Below, one piece after another: positions 52,736-64,000 of a stretch of 64,000 nt of DNA. The notes beneath the pieces are model-generated. The model did not search any database. It saw only the letters and a program-made list of their open reading frames with translations, and had not been told where the DNA came from. Every line of letters begins with the position of its first letter. Positions within the stretch are counted from its first letter, which is position 1. The translations under genes were made by a program, and so were the position numbers. This DNA comes from Cacajao melanocephalus. Lineage: Eukaryota > Chordata > Mammalia > Primates > Pitheciidae. The stretch is from positions 24,095 to 88,094 of the forward strand of contig CAUYLG010052137.1 of assembly GCA_963573385.1 (NCBI GenBank), written 5' to 3'.

Positions 52736-52999
52736 AAGTCTAAATCTAAGGCTGCTTTCAGTTCTAAAATTTTATTCAACTGAAGGCACTAAAACTTCTC
52801 GTTAAGATAGATCATCAATTAGGTTTAACTTGAAGAAATTTTTTTAAAGAAGAGACACCCAATGCCAAGAGAATCCTGACTTCAGAAACATAACAACAAC
52901 AACAAAATATTACACAGATTTCGAAGAGCCTGGGCTCTAATACCCTGTCTAGAATTTGCAGAGTATTTAAGATCAGACATTCTCCAGAAGGGTGTGACA

Positions 53000-53094
53000 T
53001 TCTAAGTTGTCAAAAAAAAAAAGTTACTTGAAAAAGGATAAAAAATATCTACCTTTCTCCTATGTCTAAACATTACGTTTATGGGAAAGTTTAC
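53000..53094 (+). repeat. Inverted repeat, left arm
   Basis: 95 bp that reappears reverse-complemented at 54207-54294. The core of 35 bp is identical; the ends are TTCTAAGTTGTC and GGGAAAGTTTAC. Confidence 0.93.
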
Positions 53095-54206
53095 AAAATT
53101 ACACTAAATAATATTTAAAAGATCGTAAACAGAGATATAACTTAAATAAATCATTCCAAATTTTAGTTTTATATCTATAGTCTCATGAGGAATTTTTGCT
53201 CTAGCTTCTAGTATTATTTCTACCACAGTTTTGTGCTCAAAAGACACTTGTTAATGTCATACACAGTTGTTTTACGATCTGAGTACCACCTAACTAAAGA
53301 TATAGTAAAGGTGAAGAGTATTTTCAAAAAGGAGCCTTTTTTTAACTGAACACTGCCAAAATCCCACATAGAAATTTGGTTCACTACATACTGGATAAAA
53401 TTTAACTCAAGATAAGATCTTCAACTAATGAAATCACTTTTAATTTGGGCATACTTATTTTACATTATTAATACTCTTTTGAATAGCCACAGAAGTACAA
53501 AATATATCTGAATAATTTTCAGCCAAGTATAGATACAAATCCAACTAAGCACCTTTATTAAAGCCAATTTGTAAAACACTCTAGTTTCTAAAATATAAAT
53601 TTCCTTGATTAACACTGAGAAAAATGCAAATGTTTAAAATATTCATGCATTAGTAAATATGAAGGTTTTGTAATGACTTATTTTTGATATACAAAAATTT
53701 AATGCCATGTCAATCTTGTTATAAGAAGGGTTTCTTCTTATCACTAAGCAAATAAAGAGTGTACAGAGAAACCCTGATATCTATTGAGTTGTTCACAATT
53801 CCACTGATTAACTTGCTCCCAAAATAAATGTGCTGACATGGACACAGTGCAATAACAGACACTAGAGACTCAGAAAAGTGGTAGTGTGAGAGGTGAGTGA
53901 GGGTTGAGAAATTACCTAGTGGGTACAATGTGCACTATTCAGGTGATGGTTACACTAAAAGCCCAAACTTCAGCACTTCATAATATCACCATGTAACACA
54001 ACTGCATTGTAACCCCTAAATCTATAAAAATAAAACAGTCATTTCTAAATACGCTGAGTTCCTAAAATAAATCATTCACCATTTACAAATACTATGCTAC
54101 CATATATTTTCAGATATCATTGGAGCAAAAACAAAGCTGAAAAAAAAAAGCTGTAACAGGAGTTACAGGTATTAATCAAGAGCTTGCCTTCATAATAAAG
54201 TAAAAA

Positions 54207-54294
54207 GTAAACTTTCCCACAAATGTGTTTAGACATGGGAGAAAGGTAGATATTTTTTATCCTTTTTCAAGTACATTTTTTTGACAACTAAGAA
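54207..54294 (-). repeat. Inverted repeat, right arm
   Basis: 88-bp partner of 53000-53094, with a few indels. The 1.1 kb between the arms matches no family that I know. Confidence 0.93.
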
Positions 54295-54353
54295 TTGCTA
54301 TTTTGAAAAAAGTAAATCTACTGATAACATGTTCTATTAGAAAAGCAGGATAA

Positions 54354-54716
<363 letters not shown>

Positions 54717-54889
54717 CTATTCTTTCCTTTAATGTGCTTCAGTAACAACAAAAAACTTATTTTAGGCCATGGTAGCTTAATGGCAAGGTGTTAGAAATTG
54801 GGCACCAGAGAACAACATACTTTTGTAAAAATCTATCGTGTTCTCACTCCCAGAAATGCCATAAATAACTCTCACCACAGCATTTACTC

Positions 54890-55080
54890 ATGCATTTAAC
54901 AAATATTAATTAAATATCTACTATGTCTTAGACATTATGCTAAACATTAGGGATATAAAGATTAGTCAGAGTTCCTATACTCAAGGACCATATGATCCAT
55001 TATGTCATCTCAGAAGAGTAAGATAGCTGGAGAGGATACAGAGATGAATAACTGATGGTAAATAAAGTGGCTACTATAGG
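54890..55080 (-). repeat. L2 fragment (probable)
   Basis: 'Ttaacaaatattaattaaatatctactatgtcttagacattatgctaaacattagggata' is the complement of a LINE2 3' end; the later part is less clear. Confidence 0.6.
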
Positions 55081-56063
55081 AGTGTTAACTCCAGATATTT
55101 ATTAACACTCTTTCAAGACACTAAGACAATGCATAATGAAGATGAGATATAAACTTTTTTAAAGATTATTCATTCAAGGTTGAGATAAGGTGAATACAAC
55201 ATTATTCAAAAAATTTCCAAGTACTAAAATTAAAAAGATGCTTTCCAAATTTGGAAACAGTTCAATACAGGATAATAAAAGCAAGTACTAGCTATGTAAA
55301 AGAAAGAACTAATAATACAACAGGCAGTTGTATATAACAGATGAAAATACAAATTGGTTTAAAGAGGTTGTAATTAATGAATTTAATTCCATAAAATGTT
55401 ACCACAGTACTATCTAGTCTAAAATAAATGGACCCTCATATACATATTTCATTCTCCTACACAATAGACTCTGCAAATGAAAAGGAATAATCACTTTGTA
55501 TATTCTTAGAAACTGGCTGGCCCTGCGTATCATCAGCGATTTTGCAGCAGTAAACTATAAAGCAAGCAATTAAAATTCTAGCCCTCAACAAAAACTTTCA
55601 AATTAAAATCATTTTTAAAACCTCAAAGTTGAACAAGGTCTAAATTTTAGAAATATTCAACTCTACACAGAGTGATACAGAATGTGTTAAAATATTACCC
55701 TATAACATTTAAGCGACTTTGGTCACTACCCCAGCTCAAAAAACCAACCATTACATAGTTATGAGCTTTCTTATTGGATAGTATTTGGAATATTCAATTT
55801 TAAACCAAATCATAACATATACACGAACTGGCAGTTATCTTTCATTAAAATTCTAATTATGTAAATGTGGCACTGTCATATGAGGAAATACGTAATTTTT
55901 CTCACAGTTTAGATCTTTATCTCCTAATTGTTTTCTGGCAATGAGAAGTATATATTCTAACATTAATTCCCTATTCCCATAACCTTAGAAAATAGGCACC
56001 TCTGCTTGGGAACTCAAAGAGTAAGAGACAAAAGTAAAAATAAATAATTAATAACGTATTTAC

Positions 56064-56135
56064 CGGTTTGATTCGCAGCTGACCACCCGCCACCTTAAGA
56101 ATGGCATGTCTTCTGGATACTCTCTTGTCTGTTAT
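56064..56135 (-). CDS. APLF: APLF exon 2 (FHA domain core)
   Basis: This 72-nt exon reads as 24 codons, about residues 33-56 of APLF, beginning ITDKRVSRRHAIL. APLF is a nuclear non-homologous end-joining scaffold; its N-terminal FHA domain binds CK2-phosphorylated XRCC1 and XRCC4. The VSRRHAIL core is the FHA phosphopeptide-binding signature and is intact. The arginine of the GRG motif belongs to exon 1, which is not in the window. The acceptor is a TATAG just above 56135 and the donor is GTAAAT just below 56064; the exon starts and ends in phase 0. Human APLF, from memory, has Glu where this copy has Lys directly after the AIL. The start codon and promoter lie beyond 64000; I saw no CpG island between 56136 and 64000. 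Confidence 0.93.
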
Positions 56136-56639
56136 CTATAGAGTAAAAAAAAAATTAAAAGATCATGTTAAGCACCAACTTCACTAACATCACAACTACC
56201 TGACGCATCTGTTGGTAACCTTGGTATTTAGCACTTGAACTTTGGCATTATCTGCATGAAGACCAAAATTATCAGTAAAAACAGACCAAGCCAACACAAA
56301 AATTCAATTAAACCTATTAGTCCACACAAAAAATGTAGAACTGCCAGGAGTCAGTACTCACTTTTTTAACCAGACAGTGGTTCCACACTTAAGGCTGTGA
56401 CATAGAGAGTAACATCAAGCATTGGAATGAGTATCACGTGAATGAATTTTTCACAATCTACTGTTAGCCACAATGGCTATCCAAAAAGTAAGTACAAACT
56501 AATAATCTATGAAAAATTTAAAGATTCCTTTCTTTTTCCCAGAATGTACCTTAGCAAGCTAAAAACAACAGCAGTTATCTGTTGACTCATTTCATCATTT
56601 ACATAGAATTTTCACTTAAATGTTGTGATTCAACATATT

Positions 56640-56750
56640 GCCACGGCTATTATTCACGCTTTACAAAGAAATTGAAAGTCCAGAGAATTTAAGTGACTTG
56701 GGTAGGTCACTTTCCAAGTAGGCAGTACTCCAAATCTATACTCTTTTTAA
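56640..56750 (-). repeat. MIR
   Basis: 'Ctttacaaagaaattgaaagtccagagaatttaagtgacttgg' is the complement of MIR. Confidence 0.75.
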
Positions 56751-56765
56751 TAAAAATAGGTAATA

Positions 56766-57071
56766 GGCAGGGTGCGGTGGCTGCAACCCCAGCACTTTGG
56801 GAGGCTGAAGTGGGAGGATTGCTTGAGCCCAGGAGTTCAAGACCAGCCTGGGCAATATAGTGAGACTCCCATCTTTATATAAAATAAAAAATTAGCTGGA
56901 CAGGGTAGCATGTGCCTAGAGTTCCAACTATTAATACTTGGGAGGCTGAGGTAGGAGGATTGCTTGAGCCCAGAAGGTCAAGGTTGTAGTGAGCCATGAT
57001 CATGCCACTGCACTCCAGCCTGGGGGATAGGGTGAGACGCTGTTTCAAAAGAAAAATAATAATAATAATAA
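56766..57071 (+). mobile_element. Alu (old, AluJ-like)
   Basis: GGCAGGGTGCGGTGGCT to an (AAT)n tail. Divergence and the 'gggaggattgcttgagcccagg' form point to AluJ. Confidence 0.92.
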
Positions 57072-57879
57072 ATGTGAGAACACATTTATACATGACTATA
57101 CTTACATGTAATCATTCAAAAATTTCAAAAAATACACATTATTCTGTGACTGAGAGTAAAAAGTTCCTATTTCTGGCTTGGGTAACAAAATCTCCTTGTT
57201 ACTTCAATACTACAAACCAATTTTCTAACCAACAGAGTAATAGCTATCAAATATCAAACTATGGCATATAAAGATGGTTCCTGTAACAGTCTATCTTAAA
57301 TTTCTTTCTTTTCTTTTTAAAACTGTATTTTTGCAGGAAGCAATAAATGAACTTTTCCTATCTCTGTCTTTCTTTGAAGTAGGCTTCACTGACATTATGA
57401 ATTAAGAAGATATTTTAAGTAATATAAAAGTATAATGTGACCTCTAGTGGACACATAACTCTACAACAGTGTAATTTCATTACGAGCTGTGTCTCTACAG
57501 AATACAAAAAGAATGCTATCAAGAGTCTTTGAAATTAACATCACTCAGACATTTATAGTGTTCCTTTTAAAGTAAAACCCTAAATAGTGAATACACTATA
57601 AAATAACCATTTGCACTTTCTCAATGGGAAGTGTAAAGTTTTACTAAATTATCATTAAAACATTTTAATTTCAGGATTGATATATGGAGAAGGGGTGGGG
57701 AGCAAGTAACATACCGATTATCCTAAAGATCTGGTGATCTGCTTTATTTAACAGCCTATCACTGCTCCTTGTACAGAATGAATATCCAACATATTTTTAT
57801 TATTTATTAATTAATATATCAACTGTAATAATCAATTATCAACACCAAGCCACCATTCTAGACTTGTCATGTATCATCT

Positions 57880-58065
57880 TTTTCAGTCTTCACAAAACCT
57901 ATGAAGAAAACACTATTATTATACTTCACTTCATAGGTGAGAAAATGGAAGTACAGAGAGTTTAAGCAACTACTCAGTTACATACTCAGTAAGTAATTGG
58001 GCCAGGACCTGAACCTAAGGAATCAGATTCCAGAACCATCCATGCTCTTAACATTGTATTGCATC
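57880..58065 (-). repeat. MIR
   Basis: 'Cttcataggtgagaaaatggaagtacagagagtttaagcaac' and 'ggaccaggacctgaacctaagg..ccatgctctta' are the MIR complement. Confidence 0.85.
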
Positions 58066-59356
58066 CCTCAATATTATTACACAAAACCTAAAGTAAAACC
58101 TCAGTTTTTAAGATTATTTATCCAGTATAACTGTCTAAACTAGAACATAGTAAAGAACTGAAAACGAGGCAGAAATGGCTATTTAATTATCAAATAGACA
58201 TTCAGAGGAGATTCAGATCCTAAATAAAGCTACAAGAGGCCCTCAGGCTTTCATTTGGTCCTGCTGATCCTAATAGCATAGCTAAGTCTAACAAGATATG
58301 TCATCCAAATTACCAATTCTCTATTCATAAAGTGGATACGGTTTAGTAGGCAGCACACTGACAACAGGAGAAAATGGCTGATGTTGGTCTGCAAGTGGAA
58401 AGAAAAAGGCTACTAAAAAGCAAAGAAACCCAAGGACTCAGAATACACTGGCTAGAGGCCATCTAGGGTAGGACAAACAGCATAACATACTTCAAAATAT
58501 ACTGTAGACTTGCCCAAGTTTACCAAGAGTGAACAAGTTTAAATCAAAACTTCAACTCAAAGTCAGATATTTCACTTCTTAGAAAGCCATAAAAATAGTT
58601 AAATTGAGGAATTCCAATTTTTATAGAGTAACTATAGCCACCTAAATTCTAATCACAACATATATTCTTCAAAAAAAATCAAAGAAATCAACAAATAGAG
58701 CAAATAAAATAACACATATCCTATCCCATATCTAATGCAAAACTAGGAGATGGAGATTACTAAAAGTTTTAACTTATATGTAAGAGAGATGAGAAATGCC
58801 AATTTCAGAAGATCAAGCCCCAGAACCTATGCTGGAGCAGAGAAAAGCAGGTGGCAACTGAAAGAAAAAGAGGATAGAGGGAGTGGGGATCTAGGGGTGC
58901 TGAAGCACTGGTATCACTCCCAGAAAAATTAAGTCACACTTTTAGTGGGAAATACTCAAAACACATTTCAGATCCAACATTGCAGAAGCCAAGCTAATAA
59001 AGAATCCAAAAGAGAGGCATAAAAATATGTGGAACCAGGTATAGCAAGCTCAGAAAAGGCAGCATTTCTCAGGGAGAAGGAGGACACTTGGAAGAAAAAA
59101 TAAATCCAATAGTACAGATCTTGGCTTCTAAATATCATTCCCCACCAAAAGAAACCAGAGCTCTTTTGAGAAATGTTATATTGTCTGAGGCAGAAAAAGT
59201 ATAATGTGGACCTAGGATATCTTCTTGTGCCAGAGGACTAAGAAATGCTCAAAAATGGCTGGGTGCATGTCAGAAGGACAGAGAAACCATAGAGAAAAAA
59301 CTCTCGCTGACCAAATTTAGAATGATTTGAGCATCAAAATAAATAGTGATAATACT

Positions 59357-59435
59357 GAAATACAGCATATTGAATCCCAAAATAATCCATGAGTCTGAAT
59401 CATAGACAGTTTTGGGATTCAATGCGCTGTATTCC
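59357..59435. repeat. Imperfect inverted repeat, 26-bp arms
   Basis: 59357-59382 pairs with 59410-59435 at 23 of 26 positions around a 27-base loop. The shared core is ATTGAATCCCAAAA. Confidence 0.9.
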
Positions 59436-59879
59436 ATTATTATTGGAGGGTAAGGCTGGGAGAAATGCTTTTCTTTATGAAACAATGCCAGCTTAAGTAG
59501 AAAAAATGGTAGAACCAGAAAAATCACTATTTTCTAACTATCAATGTAAAATTTAAGTTAGGAAAGGATAAAAGGATGTTAACTGTCAGAAAAAGGCTTG
59601 TTGGGAAAAAATACTTATGAAGTCTCAGTATCACTCCACAGATTACTGACAAAGGAAATGATATCTTAACTGGGAAATCTGGCAAACACCACCTTACCCA
59701 GGTGATCACACTTACCACATCACCACAACAGGACAAATTGATAGATATGCTTCCTAATGTGGTACTCTGAATTCACATCACCCACTTAATATTTTCACCA
59801 AAAATGTTTAATATGAATCAAATTATGTGCAAGCAATCAGACAAATCAAAATTGTGGGACGCTCTATAAACACTTGGCC

Positions 59880-60225
59880 TAGACCCATAGAAGCACTGAT
59901 GTCATTAAAGACAAAAGGCAAGAAAACCATTCCAGATTAAATTAAAACACATTTAACCGGATCCTGATTTTTTTAAAAATGCAAAATGTACATTATTGAA
60001 CAAAACTGAGTATAGAATATTAAAATTGATGGCACAGTTACACATTCCTAGAAAATAACAACAAAATATAGCTATGTAGAAATGTCCTCGTTCTTAGGTG
60101 ACACAAAGTGACATATTTAGTGATGAAGTGCCATAATGCTTGCTGTATACTTTCAACTGTGTTCAGGGGAAAGAAAAAAATGCATGCACACACACATAGA
60201 CATTTTATAGAAGAAAAATCAATGC
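59880..60225 (+). mobile_element. Probable old L1-type 3' region
   Basis: 'Taaccggatcctgattttttt', 'tgtacattattgaac', 'aaatgtcctcgttcttaggtgacac' and 'atttagtgatgaagtgcc' follow the order of a common ancient LINE 3' end. Confidence 0.5.
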
Positions 60226-60320
60226 CTTATTTGATTAAATTGCTGTTTGTCAAATTTCTGTTACTTGTAGTCAAAAGCAACTGTGATTAATACACATTCC
60301 CCTAACAATTGTTACAATGA

Positions 60321-60769
<449 letters not shown>

Positions 60770-61229
60770 ATTAAACTGAATTCTTAATATTGTTTCTTGA
60801 ATGAGAACAGATCTCTCTAGTCTTACACCACTTTTGTATTGATACCCTGTGGATCCCTTATATTTGATTTTCTGGTTTTAAATATCAATAGGATACTTCA
60901 TCTACTATAATATACATACAGGTCCCTTCTCTGGTTTTAAGATACGAAGATTATACCAGAAGAAAAGATAAAGACATGAAAAAATAAAAGAACTGTTTAT
61001 GATCTATTTGTTACCAAATACTTATTTTTGATATTTATTGAAGTCAAATAAAATGGAGATTTTCTTATGTGACAAGTAGAAATACTTATTTTGAATCAAA
61101 GTCTGTGATCTGTTTGACTGCAATTCTCAAAATTTTAAAAATGAAAGGAACAAACCTAATAAAGCAAATCAGAAAAGCTACCAGATCCTGAAATAGAAGA
61201 GGGTGGTATCTTTCATTTCATTTTTTGCC

Positions 61230-61230
<1 letters not shown>

Positions 61231-61261
<31 letters not shown>

Positions 61262-61275
61262 TATATATATATACA
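61231..61275. repeat. (TA)n microsatellite
   Basis: About 13 TA units, a short break, then a further run. Confidence 0.95.
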
Positions 61276-61282
61276 TACATGC

Positions 61283-61318
61283 AACACAAGTTAATTTTTT
61301 GTAAAATTAACTTGTGTT
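61283..61318. repeat. Perfect hairpin, 16-bp arms
   Basis: AACACAAGTTAATTTT, loop TTGT, then the exact reverse complement. It follows a (TA)n run directly. Confidence 0.97.
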
Positions 61319-61531
61319 TTCTAGAGAAGTTTCTAAACATCATAGACAGGTATAATATATAATATATCACATTAATTCAATGTTCTCATGTAACTTGGTT
61401 CCTGTAAATAATAATAGGCAAGATTTTTTTGTTTTTCAGTATAAACTATATTACAAAGGAAAGGTTAAGCTAAAAATTATATAATACTTTATCTGTTAAT
61501 TTAATTTTATAAAAATTATCTTATAAAATAA

Positions 61532-62939
61532 AATCAGAAAGATGGCTGACTAGAGGTGCCTGATGTATGCCCTTGCCCAACAGAAAGGGACAAAAACACA
61601 GAATCGACAACTACAATTCAACTGGAGTGGCTGAGAAGGAGCACTGAAGTGCAGCAAGGGAGTGGCAAGATCCCTGTGGAGCACAAAAGCAGCATGAAAG
61701 GAGGTGCAAGGCACCCTGCCTCTGCTGTCCCATCTTCCCAATGAGACTGGCTTGGAGCCAGGAGGTACATCTTCCTACAGGGCAATGGTAAACACAGGGC
61801 CCCAACGACAGACACTTACAGTCCTTGCCACAGGAGAATCCCACAGCCCTTACAAGCCTTGAGGCATTTGGAGAGCTACCTGGAATTTTCGCAGCGACAT
61901 TACTCCAGAGTAGGAGCTCGTGTTATGCACTCCCCACCCTTGCATGACCTAAGCTGCTACAGCATGGCACCTTCTTGAAACCAGAGCCACTGTTGGAGGG
62001 TGTCCTGCTTTGGGGCCAGTAGCCACCACATCTCTCTAGCTTTGAGGTTCTGCCATCATTCCACAAAGACCACATGAAGGACTGCAATGCAATGACTCCA
62101 GTTACTGAGAGGGACAGCCATGACTCTGTTACTACATAATGGGGAAGTCAACCCCAGGCTAGCCAAACCACCACATGCCTGCACCCGCAGCTGCAGAAAC
62201 AACCCAGCAGCCCACCTCTGGTACGTCCTTCCCCAAGCTAGCCAAACCACTGAGCTCACACGCCAGCCAGAGAAACAGCTAACCACCCCCAGTGGGCATG
62301 CCAACAAACTGGCCTAGTCATTGTGTGTCCATACCCCCAACTGAGGAAAGAGTCTGGTGGAACCACCCTAGGCAGACATACTCCACAAACCAGCCAAACT
62401 GCTATACACATGCCCCTCTAGCTGGATAAACAGCCTAGTGGCTCTTTCCTCAGTGAGCCAAACCCTGAGCAACCAAAACATGACATATCTGCACCATAAG
62501 TCTGATAAACAGCCCAGAGAACCAGTCCCTGACCTGGCCAACCAGCTGCACACCAGCACCCTCAGCCTGAGAAGTAGCCTAGCAGCCCTGCCTTCAGTGA
62601 CCCAGCTGACTCACTATGTGTACATGCATATCCCTGGCCCAACAACCAGCCTGGCGAGCCCATCTCTGGCAAAGTCACACTACCACCACCACAAACTTCC
62701 ATAGCTTAGGCCATGGAGGCACTTGCAAACATCACTAACATGGGTTACAGCTGAGGTAACTGCACAGAGACCATACTACTGTGCTCACTCAGAACCTAAG
62801 CCAACACACTCTACCCATCAGACACCATAAGATCCATCTACAGGAATAGCTCTTTCCCTGTGAAAGCTACTCCACAAAATTAGAAGAGGCAACTATTCCA
62901 CCAGATGAGCAGATATCAATACGGGAACAAAAGAAACAT
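61532..62939 (+). mobile_element. L1 5'UTR (L1PB/L1M type), no downstream part
   Basis: Starts with AGATGGCTGACTAGAGG, the classic L1 5' end, and is unusually GC-rich for this window. It reaches 'aattagaagaggcaactattcc..gaacaaaagaaacatg' near the 5'UTR/ORF1 border and stops abruptly. ORF1 and ORF2 are missing. Short open frames in it are not genes. Confidence 0.8.
62140..62690 (+). repeat. Degenerate 60-70-bp tandem units in the L1 5'UTR
   Basis: Phrases like 'ctagccaaaccac', 'agaaacagc', 'cccagcagccc' and 'ctggccaaccagctg' recur at roughly 60-100-base spacing. Confidence 0.65.
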
Positions 62940-63240
62940 GTACTCATGATGTTCTCTCTAGGGAGATTCTCTTCTGTAACACTGACAATCTTTTCCATAG
63001 AGTACTGTGTATAATGAGCCTTAAAAGTCCTTCTGACTCCCTTATCTAGTAGCTAAATTAGAGATGCTGTGTTTGGGGGGAAGTAGACCACTTCAGCACC
63101 TTCGTTACTGAACTCTGGGCAGAGGCATTGTTCAAAAGAGTTCTAAAAGGCAGTCTCTTACTGGCCCTGACTTCAGTGACAAATCATTGATAGAACCAAC
63201 TCAGAAAAACGATTTTCATTTCTAAACATTCTCTTTGTAC
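62940..63240 (-). mobile_element. Tigger-type DNA transposase fragment
   Basis: The minus strand reads EVVYFPPNTASLI, a stop, then LLDKGVRRTFKAHYTQYSME and EENLPRENIM. These match the C-terminal half of a pogo/Tigger transposase, including the 'LDQGV' motif with the last catalytic Asp. The in-frame stop and truncation at both ends make it a relic. Confidence 0.8.
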
Positions 63241-63261
63241 AACCAAAAGAATGGTTGTATG

Positions 63262-64000
63262 GAAAGGCAGCTCTGTACATCAGCTGTGAACCCATCTGGA
63301 CCTGGGCTTTTTTTGGTTGGTAGGCTATTAATTGCTGCCTCAACTTCAGCCCTTGTTATGGGTCTATTCAGGGTTTCAACTTCTTCCTGGTTTAGGCTTG
63401 GGAGGGTGCAAGTGTCCAGAATTTATCAATTTCTTCCAAGTTTACTGGTTTATATGCATAGAGTTGTTTGTAGTAATCTCTGATTGTAGTTTGTATTTCT
63501 GTGGAATCTATGGTGATATCCCCTTCATTGTTTTTTATTGCATCTATTTGATTCTTCTCTCTTTTCTTTTTTATTAATCTGGCTAGTGGTCTTTTTTGTT
63601 GATCTTTTCAAAAAGCAGCTCCTGGATTTATTAATGTTTTGAAGGCTTTTTTGTGCCTCTATCTCCTTCAGTTCTGCTCTGATCTTAGTTATTTCTTGTC
63701 TTCTGCTAGCTTTTGAGTTGTTTTGATCTTGCTCCTCTAGCTCTTTCAATTTTGATGATAGGGTGTCAACTTTACATCTTTCCTTGCTTCTCATGTGGGC
63801 ATTTATTGCTATAATTTTCCTCTAGACACTGCTTTAAATGTGTCCCAGAGATTCTGGTACGTTGTGTCTTCATTCTCATTGGTTTCAAAGAACATCTTTA
63901 TTTCTGCCTTCATTTCATTGTTTACCCAGTCAACATTCAAGAACCAGTTGTTCAGTTTCCATGAAGTTGTTTGAATCTGAGTTAGTTTCTTAATTCTGAG
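63262..64000 (-). mobile_element. L1 ORF2 fragment (runs off the window)
   Basis: Antisense ORF2: 'cagctgtgaacccatctggacctgggc', 'cttcctggtttaggcttgggagggtg', 'ttctgctctgatcttagttatttcttg', 'tttaaatgtgtcccagagattctgg'. Frames such as that over 63525-63794 are broken pieces of ORF2. Confidence 0.93.

Noticed and set aside
54760..54810. tRNA-like words (GGTAGCTTAATGGCAAGG)
   Set aside because: No cloverleaf pairing and no B box in place; not a tRNA.
61550..62704. Several overlapping 60-88-codon frames on both strands
   Set aside because: GC-rich L1 5'UTR with fewer stop codons by composition; no splice or family support.
63525..63794. 89-codon frame on the minus strand
   Set aside because: L1 ORF2 piece, not a cellular gene.

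Overview
The window is primate nuclear DNA: AT-rich, intron-dominated, and full of Alu, L1, MIR, MaLR/THE1 and DNA-transposon copies. Alu monomers and dimers, L1PA-type 3' ends and a THE1 element are primate hallmarks. The only protein-coding gene I can support is APLF (aprataxin- and PNKP-like factor, a DNA double-strand-break repair scaffold and histone chaperone). It lies on the minus strand. Seven consecutive internal coding exons (numbered 2 to 8) are present with GT-AG borders and compatible phases, covering about residues 33-428 of a protein of about 510 residues. Exon 1 (start of the FHA domain) lies beyond the right edge. The last exons (end of the second PBZ zinc finger and the acidic C-terminal tail) were not found and should lie beyond the left edge. 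The protein differs from human APLF, as I remember it, at many positions, including one missing codon in exon 7. A non-human primate is therefore likely, but I cannot prove the species from the sequence.

Layout from right to left, which is the direction of transcription: intron 1 (56136-64000, partial) with a patchwork of L1 5'UTR, Tigger transposase and L1 ORF2 fragments; exon 2 (56064-56135); intron 2 with a complete THE1 retroelement carrying four later insertions; exon 3 (45160-45332); intron 3 with an Alu whose tail became a 500-bp polypurine tract; exons 4 and 5 (35682-35829, 35230-35362); intron 5 with nested L1s; exon 6 (25108-25289); intron 6; exon 7 (17839-18191); intron 7; exon 8 (13130-13255); and 13 kb of the following intron.

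The exons together encode most of the FHA fold, the ATM-target SQ site, the Ku-binding motif, a long disordered linker, the first PBZ finger (split by intron 7) and the first half of the second PBZ finger (split by intron 8).

The most unusual structures are not genes. A 39-bp piece of coding exon 7 recurs (38/39) about 1 kb away in intron 7, beside a perfect 26-bp palindrome. A 33-bp piece of intron 2 is embedded inside an Alu about 0.9 kb away, and the same segment has an inverted copy of about 90 bp 1.1 kb on the other side. Both look like short templated insertions. Two splice-bordered open segments in intron 3 have phases that would join exon 2 to exon 4. I found no RNA gene, CRISPR array or prokaryotic system.
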